A stretch of 64,000 bases of DNA from Cardinalis cardinalis. Taxonomy: Eukaryota; Chordata; Aves; Passeriformes; Cardinalidae. The notes beneath the pieces were generated by a model. It made no database searches and was not told the DNA's origin. It saw only the letters and a list, made by a program, of their open reading frames with translations. The position numbers and the translations under genes are program-made. The stretch lies in contig JACDOX010000030.1 of assembly GCA_014549065.1 (NCBI GenBank), positions 2,392,189 through 2,456,188 on the forward strand, given 5' to 3'. Positions 27,301 through 38,400 of the stretch are shown here, one piece after another. Numbering within the stretch: the first letter of the stretch is position 1; every line of letters starts with the position of its first letter.

Positions 27301-28539
27301 CCATCTTAATCAAAAAGTTTATTTTTAATGCAAACTTTAATCCTTTTGTAAGAATTGCATTTACTGTTATTTCCATCAACTTTCAAATTTCTAAGTCAGT
27401 TGATATTTCAAAGTGCAGCTTGTGTAAAAGATCACCCACATGACATCTGACTTTGTAATTGTGATTTTTGTTGTTTAGGATATATTTGGTTTTGTTATTT
27501 AAGAAAAAACTCNATTTCATTTCAATTTATATTCTATCCCACTGAGGACCAAGAGACAACATGGTATTTTGAGGGGCTAATTAAGAGATTGGTGGTGACA
27601 TTTTAGCAAATCCAATTCCCTGCTGGGAAATATTAATTCTCTCTTCTATAATTTTTGGGCAAGACCCAAAAAGGCAGGGAAACAAAGCCTTTTAAATATA
27701 GTTATTTTGAGGCAGTTGGGTTCTTNACAGTTTATAGGTAAACAATGCAAACCAGACATAATGGCAAAAAGAAAACTTCTAACAAATCTCTAACCCTGGA
27801 TCAACACTGAGTTTGTCACCTGGTGCCTGCCAACAGAAATAGGTGCTGACCCCATATTACCATGCAGAGCTAAATATTTAAAATAATCAAGTTATTTTGC
27901 TTAGTGTGGATCAGGAGCCCTTATACAACAGAACAGCCATGTTTCCAGTTAAAACACTTGGTAGGAATTCCNAAGAAACCTTCCCAGCAACTGCACAAAC
28001 ATAAAAAATATCAATGGGGAAATGCCTGGAATCCTATTAAGTGACCCTGGAAAACTCCTTATTGAAAGAACATTTTACAAATAGCCTTTCCCTTCAGCAC
28101 TGAGTGCCCTACTTAAAANAAATAAGAGTTGATAGATAAAGCAATTAAAAAATCTACACTTCTGGAATAACAAAATGTGCAAACAACGGAGAAAATGTTT
28201 AGTTAAATAAAAAATATATTTAAAAAAAAAAGACCTTTTTATTTTCCTGCTTCTTACATTTCAGCATGATATCTGTATTNGACTTTCTTGGTTCTTTTCA
28301 GCAAACCACACTTTAAATGCCTCACCCTGGTAAAAGCAGACAACCTGTCACAGCCTCGTACCTCCAGCGGCCGTGGTGATGCCATCGTGGGCAGTGACCT
28401 TTTCAGCTCAAATCGAGTGTGTNTGGGCAGGACAGCGCTGCACTCCTCCTTCAGCTGCTCTCCGCTGTTCNCTGACCCCCGCCGGGACAGAATCAGCATC
28501 TTTATTTTCAGCCGAGGAGAGTTATATAGAGCCCCGTCG
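24363..28539. other. Intergenic; CpG-bearing stretch at 28.33-28.54 kb
   Basis: Mostly featureless and AT-rich apart from the 29-bp duplication. The last 200 bp have several CpGs and, on the minus strand, TATATAA and AATAAA close together. This may be part of the neighbouring LTR-like element. Confidence 0.5.
26258..26312. repeat. 29-bp tandem duplication
   Basis: TTGGTGTATTTGTAAATATG at 26258 recurs at 26287 with one change (TAGATATG); both are followed by AATTAG. Confidence 0.8.
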
Positions 28540-29165
28540 TGAAAAACGCCAAATCACTTAGAATTTTAGAAGTTTAATAGTAATAAAATGGTTATAAAAA
28601 TANNAATATAATTAGGGTAATAATAATTTGGACAGTTAGGATTTAGGACAATATGAGACAATAAAAACAAAGAGTTACAGACAGCTCAGGTACCTCTTTC
28701 TGGGCAAAATAAGCCCGAAAAAGGACACACGTTAACAGAGGATTAACCCTTAAAAGCAATAGCCTGTTGCATATTCATACACCTCATACATGATGCATAA
28801 ATTCCATTCAAACACAGGATTCTGTCTGGTCATCCTCAATTTCTTCCTCTGAGTCCTGACAGCGTCTTCAGGGCTGAGCGATGCAGGATGAAGTTCGTTC
28901 CTTCTGATAAGGAACCAATAAATTCTTTTTCTCTGAAAGATTTAAGTGTCCTGTGGCTGCTATCTTGGTGGGAGTACCTCATTCCTCTCTTTTTTTTTTA
29001 AAAAAAAGTATCTTACATAGCATAGTTTTAACATTTTTTTTATAACCTAAAACTATATTTAACACATTACTTAAGAAAATTAATACAGTATAAGTTTCTA
29101 ACATAACTCATATAATATTCATTTTAATATTTGAGAAAAACTAATCATAAAATACGCATTTTTCA
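28540..29165 (-). mobile_element. LTR-like interspersed repeat upstream of NUP50
   Basis: 626 bp bounded by inverted ends: TGAAAAACGCC at the left and, on the minus strand, TGAAAAATGCG at the right. It carries TTGCATATTCATACACCTCA, ACAGGATTCTGTCTGGTCAT and AACCAATAAATTCTTTTTCT, which I recognise from a very common passerine repeat. Orientation is inferred. It ends about 425 bp from the NUP50 CpG island. Confidence 0.65.
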
Positions 29166-29589
29166 CTCCCTGTCCCCGAGTGACTTNCACCCGGCCACGA
29201 AGGTGTTTGCTTTGATCATCGGAACAAAGCCACCATTTATCAGGGTTCTGGACTGTGCTTTCCTACAGGCCTAGCACACTGCTTATAATTAAAATTAGGA
29301 TTATTTAAAGCAATTAATTAAAAATTAATGAGGAAAGCGAAGCAGCGGCAGGGAAGAGGAAGCAGGATAGCCCGGGACAATCAGGAGCACGGCCGCCCCC
29401 TCAGCCGCCCTAAGGCGCCTCCCNTGTTGCAAATGATTAATTATATAATTCAGAACCAGCCAACATTAACTTGATTAAAATGTATAAACAGGTGAGAAAG
29501 TTTTTNATCAGCTTCGGTGTGGAAGCTGGAAATTTTGTGGGGCAAGGCAAGTGACTGGCTGACACTAAGAGACAACGTCAGCGGTTTGT
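29166..29589. other. Proximal upstream region of NUP50
   Basis: Between the LTR-like repeat and the CpG island. It has a CpG-rich patch at 29.33-29.42 kb and AT-rich sequence otherwise. No specific site can be assigned. Confidence 0.5.
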
Positions 29590-30425
29590 TTTTCCCGTCG
29601 ATTTCGGGAGAACTCGNTCAGACCGCGGCTCGCGCCGGAAGTCACGGGCCGGCCCCTTTCCCTCGCAGCGGCCTCTGGGGCGCCCCCCGCGGCCGCCGGC
29701 GGTACCGCAGCCCCGGCCCCGCCCCGCTGCCCCCGCCGGGCGCACGCGCGGTGCGGGCGGGAGCGGGACGGCGGCGGCGGCGAGCGCGGCGTTCCCGCTC
29801 TGGGCCCCACCGAGCCCCGTCTCCCGGCGGACACCGAAGGGGCGGCCGGGCCGGGCAGCATCGGGGGNATTGTGCGGGCACAGCGAGGCGCGCTCAGCCT
29901 GCGAGGAGACCAGGAGACTTTGCGTGCCGCCCGCCGCAGCGTCGGCCCCGCAGCGTAGCGCGGAAGGAGAGAACCGCCCGCCCGAGCGAGTGAGTGAGTG
30001 AGTGCCGCGGGTGGGGGGCGCGAGGGGCGGCCGGGCNCGAGCGGGACCCCAGCAGGGGAGTGCGGGCTGGGGATGGAGGCAGCGGGGCGGCGGGGCTTTT
30101 GGTGGGGGTCACACGGTTCGCAGGGTTCGGAACGCGCGGATCGGTCTGCGAGGTGCGCAGGCATCGCGCGGCGTCCCCGGGACGGGGCGAGCGCAGCCGG
30201 GAGTGCAAGCGGAACGGCAGCGCCGCGGCCACGGGGGCGCGGGGTGGCCCCGGCGGCATCCGGCTTCCGCTTCCTCCCGCCGGGAGCCGCAGCGGCCGCG
30301 CTGCGACACCGCCGGGCCCGGCACCCGGCCCCGCTGCCTCCAGCTCCGCCGGGGCTCCGGCCCCTCCGTGTTCGGGTGATGCCGCCCACAGCAAACCTCC
30401 AGGGCAGCCTCGGCTGCGCTAANTA
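29590..30425 (+). promoter_or_regulatory. NUP50: CpG island promoter of NUP50
   Basis: An abrupt GC-rich, CpG-dense block in an otherwise AT-rich window, about 2 kb upstream of the first coding exon. No TATA box is obvious. An ETS/GABP-type CCGGAAGT lies at 29635-29642, and Sp1-like GGGGCGG sequences lie near 29838 and 30020. Such islands often fire in both directions, so a divergent minus-strand transcript is possible but not visible in sequence. The edges are judged by eye. Confidence 0.85.
29800..29997 (+). other. NUP50: Probable NUP50 non-coding exon 1 (5' UTR)
   Basis: The 3' edge is inferred from overlapping GTGAGT donor motifs at 29990, 29994 and 29998, just before sequence that no longer looks exonic. 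The transcription start is not determined; 29800 is a placeholder. No ATG lies between there and the donor, consistent with a non-coding exon spliced to 32356. Confidence 0.5.
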
Positions 30426-30445
30426 GGACAGCGAAGCTCTCTGTA

Positions 30446-30826
30446 GGTCAGCGAAGCATGTGCGTTGTGTTGTTTTTAAACAGGAAGAGCTCGTTAATCG
30501 GACAAGAGTTAGGCTGCGTATCAGGGAAAGGATCTTNCCCCAGAGGGTGTCGGGCACTGCCCAGGCTCCCCAGGGAATGGTCACGGCCCCAAGGCTGCCA
30601 GAGCTGCGGGAGCCTTTGGACACCGCTCTCAGGGAGGCACTGGGTGGGATTGTCGGGGTGTCTGTGCAGGGAGTGTCGGGGTGTCTGGGCAGGGATTGTT
30701 GTGGTGTTTGTGCAGGGATTGTCGGGGTGTCTGGCAGGGATTGTTGTGGTGTCTGTGCAGGGCCAGAGGTTGGACTCGATGGTCCTTGTGGGTCCCTTCT
30801 AACTGAGGATATTCTGTGATTCTTTG
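30446..30826 (+). mobile_element. CR1 LINE 3' end with internal 23-bp repeat array (NUP50 intron 1)
   Basis: Typical CR1 tail: CCCCAGAGGGTGTCGGGCAC, then GGTTGGACTCGATGGTCCTT and the end ATATTCTGTGATTCT. The part between GGTGGGATT and GGGCCAG, one unit long in the copy at 37.5 kb, is here expanded to five units (30646-30759). Confidence 0.9.
30646..30759. repeat. 23-bp minisatellite inside CR1, 5 units
   Basis: Units start at 30646, 30669, 30692, 30715 and 30737, consensus GGGATTGTCGGGGTGTCTGT plus GCA. Units 3 and 5 share GTTGTGG; units 1 and 4 share GTCGGGG; unit 4 lacks one base. Confidence 0.9.
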
Positions 30827-31125
30827 ATATGTTTCTCAAAAATCCTTCTATCCCAGCCTGTTCAGAACANGTGCTCCAAAAACTTGGTGATGTTTGTGAA
30901 CAGCAGCCAGATGTAGGTTTGTGTTGGTTCTTGTTTCACGGGATAGAATACATCTCAGGTTCTCTGTTAGATCCTCTACAGTGCTATTAAAGAGAAACTC
31001 TGTAAACATAGGCAGGTACAGAGAACCTAGAGCTTAGGTCGACAAGGTTTNCCCTCTTTTGGTGGAGGACAGGCTCTGTAGTTAATGTGCTCTTTCAGTA
31101 AATCAAATATCTCATGTAATAATCA

Positions 31126-31450
31126 AGCTAATACATTGAAGTAATACTATAGTATATTATATACTATATTATGTACTATAGTATAATAATACTATAGTAT
31201 ATTATATAATATATATTATGGTACAGTATTATAGTATACTGTATTATATAAGTAATACTATATATATTATATAATATATAGTATNATATATATTGTATAA
31301 TATATAATGTATATATTATATNTTAGTATATATACACATGTAATATATGTACATAATGCATATATATGCAGAACACTTAATTTTTATAAATTAAAAATTA
31401 AAATATATTACATAATATATTACATTCTACATAAAAATTATGTAATAAAA
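31126..31450. repeat. AT-rich (TATA)-type low-complexity tract in NUP50 intron 1
   Basis: Over 300 bp made almost only of TATA, ATATTATA and AGTATA units with many short palindromes, then ACATAATATA-type sequence. Likely cruciform-prone and unstable. Confidence 0.85.
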
Positions 31451-32355
31451 CAATAATTTCAATAAAGGTGACTTTAAAATAACTTCTTTTTTTGGCTTTT
31501 GAATGGGTTAGATTGAAATGATCTCCCAGGGATTATCAAGCAAGGATGTCTACATCCAGGACAGAGAGGATTAGGGCATTTAAATATGTATACACAGGCT
31601 CATCTTTGTCCCTCTGCTTCCAGAAGCTCTAGTAACTTGACCTAGTAATTTGTGATGTGTGTCAGACAAAATTCAGGACTTGGATGTGTGATCTCCAAGG
31701 CTGCTGTGCTGCTGGATGTACTGTTCCAAATGTTTCAACATATAAACAAGATATCTTGTAACAATGTATTNTTACAATGTCTGGCTCTGAAATTCAGCTA
31801 TTTGTGGATTTTTTCAATCTTTTTTTCTGGGCAGGTCTTAATCACAAACCCAGGGGGGTTTTGGAAGGGTTTTAGTTGTTGTGTTTGCTTGAGATTTAAA
31901 TTGCAACAAAACTGCATATTTCCTTTGGAAAGTTTTCATATTTAGTGTCAGAAGATATAACCATAGTTAGTAAAATACCTCTTTTTTCCCATAAAATATC
32001 CAGTAGTGTGTGATTGCTTCCCAGGTTTTTTAGATTGACTCCAGCTACCATGTTTTCTTTCTTTGGTTTTGTACACAGCTCATAAGTTGCACTTTAGTAA
32101 AATGGGACTCAGAACAGTTACAGACATTCCTTCTGCAAAGCTGACTTTGCTCTACATCACAGAGATAATCAGAAAAATTATGATTGTTTTTGCCACAACA
32201 TTTGGTTTTCAGTTGTCATTCCAATCTTGACCTGCTTCTACATGAACTGCAGTTCCTGTTTTTTTTTGTTCTAAGAATACAAATTGAAGATCACTGCCAC
32301 TTAGAATTTAATTTCTGTGCAATTCTTTCTAGGATTTTTTGTTTCTTCCACACAG

Positions 32356-32434
32356 GTGGGGAAAAATGGCCAAGAGAATTGCAGAAAAGGAGCTGACTGA
32401 CCGAAACTGGGACCAGGAGGATGAAGCTGAAGAG
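32356..32434 (+). CDS. NUP50: NUP50 exon 2, with start codon (coding from 32366)
   Basis: The acceptor CACAG lies at 32351-32355 and the donor GTAAAA begins at 32435. Ten UTR bases precede the ATG at 32366. It codes for residues 1-23 (MAKRIAEKELTDRNWDQEDE onward), the first part of the importin-alpha-binding segment, and ends in phase 0. The first exon, in the CpG island, is therefore non-coding. Confidence 0.95.
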
Positions 32435-35400
32435 GTAAAATACACATTAACTCCCCCCATGGATGCCTGCAGGTAGTAGAGTAGCTGTTTATATTTGCTG
32501 TGTATTTTGTACATAAAACNAGTAGAACTGGTTAAAAGTTTAGCAATTAAAGATGATTTTATGGAAGTGGATTTTTAAAAATTATTTTTATAAAGCTTCC
32601 AATTGTGCAGGCTGTATAGCAAAGCAGCTTTTAAGGGTTAAAATTGCATCAGTGGTTCTGGGGAAAGGAACTTCATGTTTCTAGAGAGAACCCCAGGCTT
32701 GTTAAAATGCTTTTGGACTCTTCAGATGTGTGATAGGTATTATTGAATTGACAGGAAAAGCAGATTTGATTTCTGGAGATCAACGCTCTGTATGCCTCCA
32801 GTATTTTTTTTTTGTTTTTGAGAGTCAGTAATAGCTTATTTTAGAGCTGTGTTAACTTTAGCTGAATTTCCACACACAGCCAGAGGAATTAGGCAAATAG
32901 TTAAGTGGTATGTTCCACCTAATTGTAAAAAGAGATTTTCACTTTTAATNTCTCATACTTCCTTATGGCTCATGTTTAAACAAACTGATTTAGTTTTTTT
33001 TCCAACTAAAAGTATTAAATGCTTAGGCCTGTAAATGTAAAAAAGAAGACTGTCTCTTCCAGGAATTTGAATATATGAAAACTTAATTTCCTCATTTGTG
33101 GCAGGGTGGCACTGAGCCATTAGCTGTCTGGAGGTTGCCTTAGAGCCCACATCTCCATATATCTGCTCCAAACTGTGAATTACTGAGAGATTCCCTTCAG
33201 CAGAGAGATCTTAGAGCTGTGCTTTAAAAAAGCAAAGCAAAACTTACATTATCTGTTGTAATAAAATGGAGATAGCACAAAGAGAAATGTAGTGCAGAAC
33301 CAGAGTTTTCCAAGTNTCAACTCATGACCAGTGGGCTGGTTTTTAACTTCTTCCCTTGTTTGCTTGGTAGCAGTGTTAGAGTTGTGTTCAAAACCTGATC
33401 TCAGCCATCCCTTCATGTTGTGCATTTGGAATAGTCCACTAATGGTTCCATAACTTCCTCTTCAAGGTGGGAACATTCTCTGTGGCAAGTGAGGAGGTCC
33501 TGAAGAACAGAGCTATTAAAAAAGCAAAGCGCCGGAACGTTGGGTCAGAGGTAATGTGGTCACTGAACAGGAGTGCTGGAGTTTTACTCACTTACAAAAC
33601 ACAACATCACACTCAGGTTTTTACTTTCTTGGGTTTGTAGTGATGCTGCATAAAGTCATCATTTCAGCTCACCAGATCATATGTGCACTGAACTTTGGCT
33701 TTACTGTTCCATGCTAAAAATAAGGCTAAGGCAAAAAAAGGTTGTTTGGTGAGCAGGGTGTTCTTGCATATTTCAGACACAGTGTTGTTTGGAAATGGGT
33801 AAAACCTCATTTTTACTGCTTTACTTCCATTTTTTGTAGAGATGGAAGTATGGAAATGCAAAGTTGTTAGTTATCCATACTGGAGGGNTTGGGGATATCT
33901 CAGGAGCTTTATTGTTAAACACCCAAATACTAAGTTGCTCTGAGAATGAGAAACATATCTTTTGTTAAGAATGCTGCTATTTTTTTTCCTCTCTCCCTGT
34001 CAAGACCTTTAGTTCCATCTACTCTTTGCACTAACAAATTGAAAACTGAAAGGCAGTTGGCCTTNGTTACTACAGGTTTAGTCCCTGTGAAAGCATTATC
34101 CCAGTCCNGCCAAATTGTTGTCCTTTCAGAAATCCTTGACAATGCTTTGTTGTATATATTTTTTCCCAGACATCCTTTGAACAGGGCATGCATCATGGTA
34201 GAAATAGGGCTGGAGCTTTATGTGTTAAGATTGCTTTAGGACTGGATGGGACTAGGCACAGTTAGGAGCTTGATTTTGCTTCTGATGTGCTTTTGATTTT
34301 CCTTCTTTTGTCCAAGCACTGTAAATGAGGAAGCTGTCTTAGCCCACTGATGCCTTGAGTAGTTTTAGCCACAAATGTGGTAGAGGATACAGTTAAATAA
34401 AGGATTGTACTGGAATGAGGTGATGCAAAACATAAACTACAACTTGAGCAGGAGAGATTCAGGGGCAAATGGAATAGGAAAAATAGAACAGAATGAGAAA
34501 GGGGACCAGATGGGTTGTAGAAGTAATCAGGAGCAGGCTGTTAGAGCTGGTAGAAGGGCTGGTGACAACTAAGGACCATGCAGCCCCTCCCTTGCCTCCT
34601 AGTGGGTTGAGGAGGAGAATCAGAAAAAAGGATAAAAGCCTGGGTTGAGATAAGAACAGCTTAATGATTGAAATACAGTGATCATGATGATAAGGGAACT
34701 AAAAAAAGAGAAAGAAATAAACCCCAGGAAAAAGCAGGGATGCACAGGACAGTTGCTTACTACTCACTGACCTCATCCCATCCCCAAGCAGCAGTTAGCT
34801 GCTCCCAGCCACCCCCTCCCAGTTTCTGTGCTGGCCATGACATTCTGTGTTCAGGTCNCAGAATGTCATGTTCAGGCTGTGCTCCCTCTCAGCTCTTTGT
34901 GTCCTGCTCNCTGGCAGAGCACGAGACACTGAGAAGTCCCTGATTGCAGTGAGCACTGCTCAGCACCAGCTCAAACATCCTTGTGTTATCAGCATTCTTC
35001 TCACCCTGAATCCANACCACTCCACTGTACCAGCTACTAGGGAGAAAATTAACTNCATCCCAGCCAAAACCAGGACAACAGGCTGGACAAAATCTAAAAC
35101 ACCAAGAGATGACAGGGCAGCTGAAGTTGTGTAAGAAACCTGTGAAATAATTACAAAAAGGTAAATTTGAAACTTACCAATGTTCCTACATGGAGCAAGC
35201 AGAATGCTGCAATGAAAAAGACAGCAGTTTAACTGCAATGTCCAGAGAGAAAGGTGGGACTGATCAGAGATACAAGCACAATAAAAATGCCTANCTAGGA
35301 ATGAGAAGCAGAGGACTGCACTGGAAAAAAAGAGCATAAAAGGAAGCAAAGAAACCCATAACCACAAGGTCAGATAATGGAATACATCCTAAAATTGACA

Positions 35401-38400
35401 AGCTTTGCCATTTTTCAGTGGCAAAAGCAGATGAAACTCGGAAGCAGTTCTCCTCTGATAGTTTTCCAGAGACACTGNTAGTTCATTTTGAGTAGTGAAA
35501 GTTCATTACCTCCAAAGGCCTAAGAATTGCAGTGCTTTATTTGCATGTTAATTGTACTTTCTCTTTTAGAAACACTTAAGAAACTATACCATAAAATAAT
35601 ATGGTTGCAAAGACAGTGATCAGAACTGGGTAATGAAAAGGTTGNAGAGATGGATATTTTGTGGTCAAGTACAGTCTGTCTTTGCATCTTNTGTCAGTCA
35701 CATTGGAATATTTTGGGTAAATCACAAGAGGTTTCATAGGTGACTCCAGAGTGATGAGGGAATTAAAGTATTGGGCTCTTGACTGCCATTGTAAATGCTA
35801 AAAGTTGTTGAAAATAAACATGAAATTAATAATCTTGTGTAGTTATTTAAAGAGAAACCAGATTACAGATTACCAAAATGTCTAATAGGTAGTCAAACAC
35901 ATCCACAGCTCTGAGCAACTTCCATGTATCCACATCCTAGGCCCAGTTTGTTTTCATACCAAACATCTGAGTCTTTTAAAAACAGTAGCAGTGTCATAAG
36001 GAAGCTGTTAATTTTGTTTGCATAGCTGACACAGTAATGCATGGAATGAACTAAGGAAAAACAAACCAAGGATATCAGGAATATTAAGCATTTGTGTGGA
36101 TAGGATGTTTGTAACTGGTTGTGTCTCTTTTTTTTTCTCCCCAGTCTGAAAGTGGAGGAGCTTTTAAAGGGTTTAAAGGCTTTGTNTTGCCTTCTGGAAA
36201 AGGAGGAGGTGGCTTCAGTGGGTTTGGGAATGGTGCAGGAATAAAGCCTTTGGAAGGACTGTCTAATGGAAGCAGTAGTGTCTCTAGTACTCCTCCTTTC
36301 AGCAGTTTGAAGAGCACCTCTGAAACACCATCAGCTTTTGGTAAGTTTTAAATAACCATACNTATTTATCAACACCTTCAGTCATAAAGTTTGTAGGGTT
36401 ATTTTAGTAGTGAAAAAAACAAATTTAGACCATCTTATAGTTGTGTTTTAAGGTTTTGAGACTTCCTACCTCTTGGTAAGATTTCCTATTATTTTAGAGT
36501 GCTGGAGGGACAANTTTTCATCTGCATGCAATTTAAAGAGGTGGCAACTAAATTCATATTTCTAATACTGGAGGTGAAAGTTTTCTAGGCACAGATAGAA
36601 ATGGAAGACACTGGCATAAGGCAGTCTGTAAAAGGTATAAAGCATCTGGTAACATGTCCCAGTTCTTTGGATTNAAATAAAACATACATGCTGCATAGCT
36701 AAAGTCTTCATCTTTTTTCCTTGTACATCTGAGGTTGCAGACAGTCTTCCTAGAATTTTATCTGTTACAGTTATACCTACATTTTAAGACATTTTAAATA
36801 CTTCAGCATGTTGAGCTATCATGCTTTGGAATTCCCTGAGGAATATTAGTTCTGTCCCTTTGTGCTGGACATGCAGAAATGTTAACCNTTATTTTGGAGT
36901 CACCATGCCATAGAATAGAAATGGTGGAGTTTGAACTTTGGAGTAATGTGAATTTCAGTGAGCTTTAATAAATTAAGGGAAACTGAAATATTCAGTGAGA
37001 ATTTTTCTAGTCTGCTGCTTAGGGTTTTTTATACAGAAGTGCTCAAAAGNTTGTAAAATTATGGGCTAGTGCACTCAGGGTGGTTTAAAGCACATTTAAA
37101 ACACATTTAAAGCAAAAATGGCAAGGGATAAGTTGANTTTTTTGATTTAATAAGCATTACAGCTTGCTGAAGTTGTTAGATTTTTGTAAGGTTTTGGCAA
37201 CATAAAAAACATGTTTTTTTTTTTAATGTTCTGTACAAGATGTCTTTGGATTTTTTTTTTGTACACCAGTGTGCTCCATCTACTTTGTCTATCCCTAACT
37301 TACTTGTCTAAATGAAAACTTGGGTCAGCTCACTGGCATGGGAGTACCTGGGGCACAGTGTGGTGACCCAAAAGAAGGAGCTCAGCTGAGTAAGGATGAC
37401 TGATTCAATTAAGAAATATTGTGCATGTGAGGTTTTTAAGAGAGCTGTGCTTTCTGGGTAAAAAAAAAGGTTCTAAGCCACGTTTCTCACTAGGTCAGCA
37501 AAGCATCTGTGTTATTTTTTAAACCAGAGCTTATTAAGCAAATGAGTTTAGTTGATATTGGGATAAGGTATCGGGAAAAGGTTCTTCCCCCAGAGGGTGT
37601 CGGGCACTGCCCAGGCTCCCCAGGNAATGGTCACGGCCNCAAGGCTGCCAGAGCTCCAGGAGTNTTTGGCCAATGCCCTCAGGGATGCACAGGGTGGGAT
37701 TGTTGGGGTGACCTGGGCAGGGCCAGGAGCTGTACTCAGTGATCCTGCTGTGTCCCTCCCAGCTCAGGATATCCTATAACTCTGATTTTTTTGTAACAGG
37801 ATCCCCAGTGTCAAACGGCCCCACTGCTGCTGTGTTTGCTGAGAAGAAGGCTGCCAGCCCCACAGCCAACGGCGGCAGCCAGCCCTGCTCCTCTGGCAGC
37901 ACCCTGGGCTCAGCACCCGGCTCTGGCTCCTACCACAAACAGCTGGCTGCCCTCAACTGCTCCGTGCGTGACTGGATCGTGAAACACGTTAACAGCAACC
38001 CCCTGTGCGACCTCACCCCCATCTTCAGGGACTACGAGCGCTACTTGGCCAGCATCGAGCAGCAGCACGGGGGCAGCNGTGACAGCAGCTCCGAGAACGA
38101 GAGCAGCAAGACCCCTGCCCCCCAGGCTGCTCCCGTGTTTGGGAGTTCAAAGCTCCAGCAAGGCTCCACCTTTTTGTTTAACAGCAAAAATGAGGATACC
38201 TCAGACAAAAAAGCTGAAGCTGCATCAGAAAAAAGAGACCCGTTGTTAGGAGCTACATCAACTGTCTCGTTTAATTTTGGCAAGAGTGTTGACAGTTCTG
38301 TTTTGGGTTCCCTCGGTTCAGGAACNCTTAGTAGTTTCTCATTTTCTTCTGGGAATTCAGGTTTGTTTGGCAAAGATGCAAACCAGGCCAAGTCTGTCAC

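Larger units (their letters stand above)
30004..32355 (+). other. NUP50: NUP50 intron 1
   Basis: Runs from the CpG island to the exon with the start codon. It holds the G-rich 3' part of the island, a CR1 copy with a repeat array and the AT tract. Confidence 0.75.

Noticed and set aside
1..29500. Exons of a gene upstream of NUP50 (for example PHF21B, its neighbour in human)
   Set aside because: No open segment with splice sites and recognisable protein sequence was found on either strand.
29517..30426. Plus-strand open frames of 142-158 codons in the CpG island
   Set aside because: Three frames are open at once, which is what GC-rich sequence does; the real NUP50 start is at 32366.
29565..30839. 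424-codon minus-strand open frame across the CpG island
   Set aside because: Pro/Arg/Ala-rich, caused by high GC content; it runs through the NUP50 promoter, exon 1 and a CR1 repeat array and has no family resemblance.
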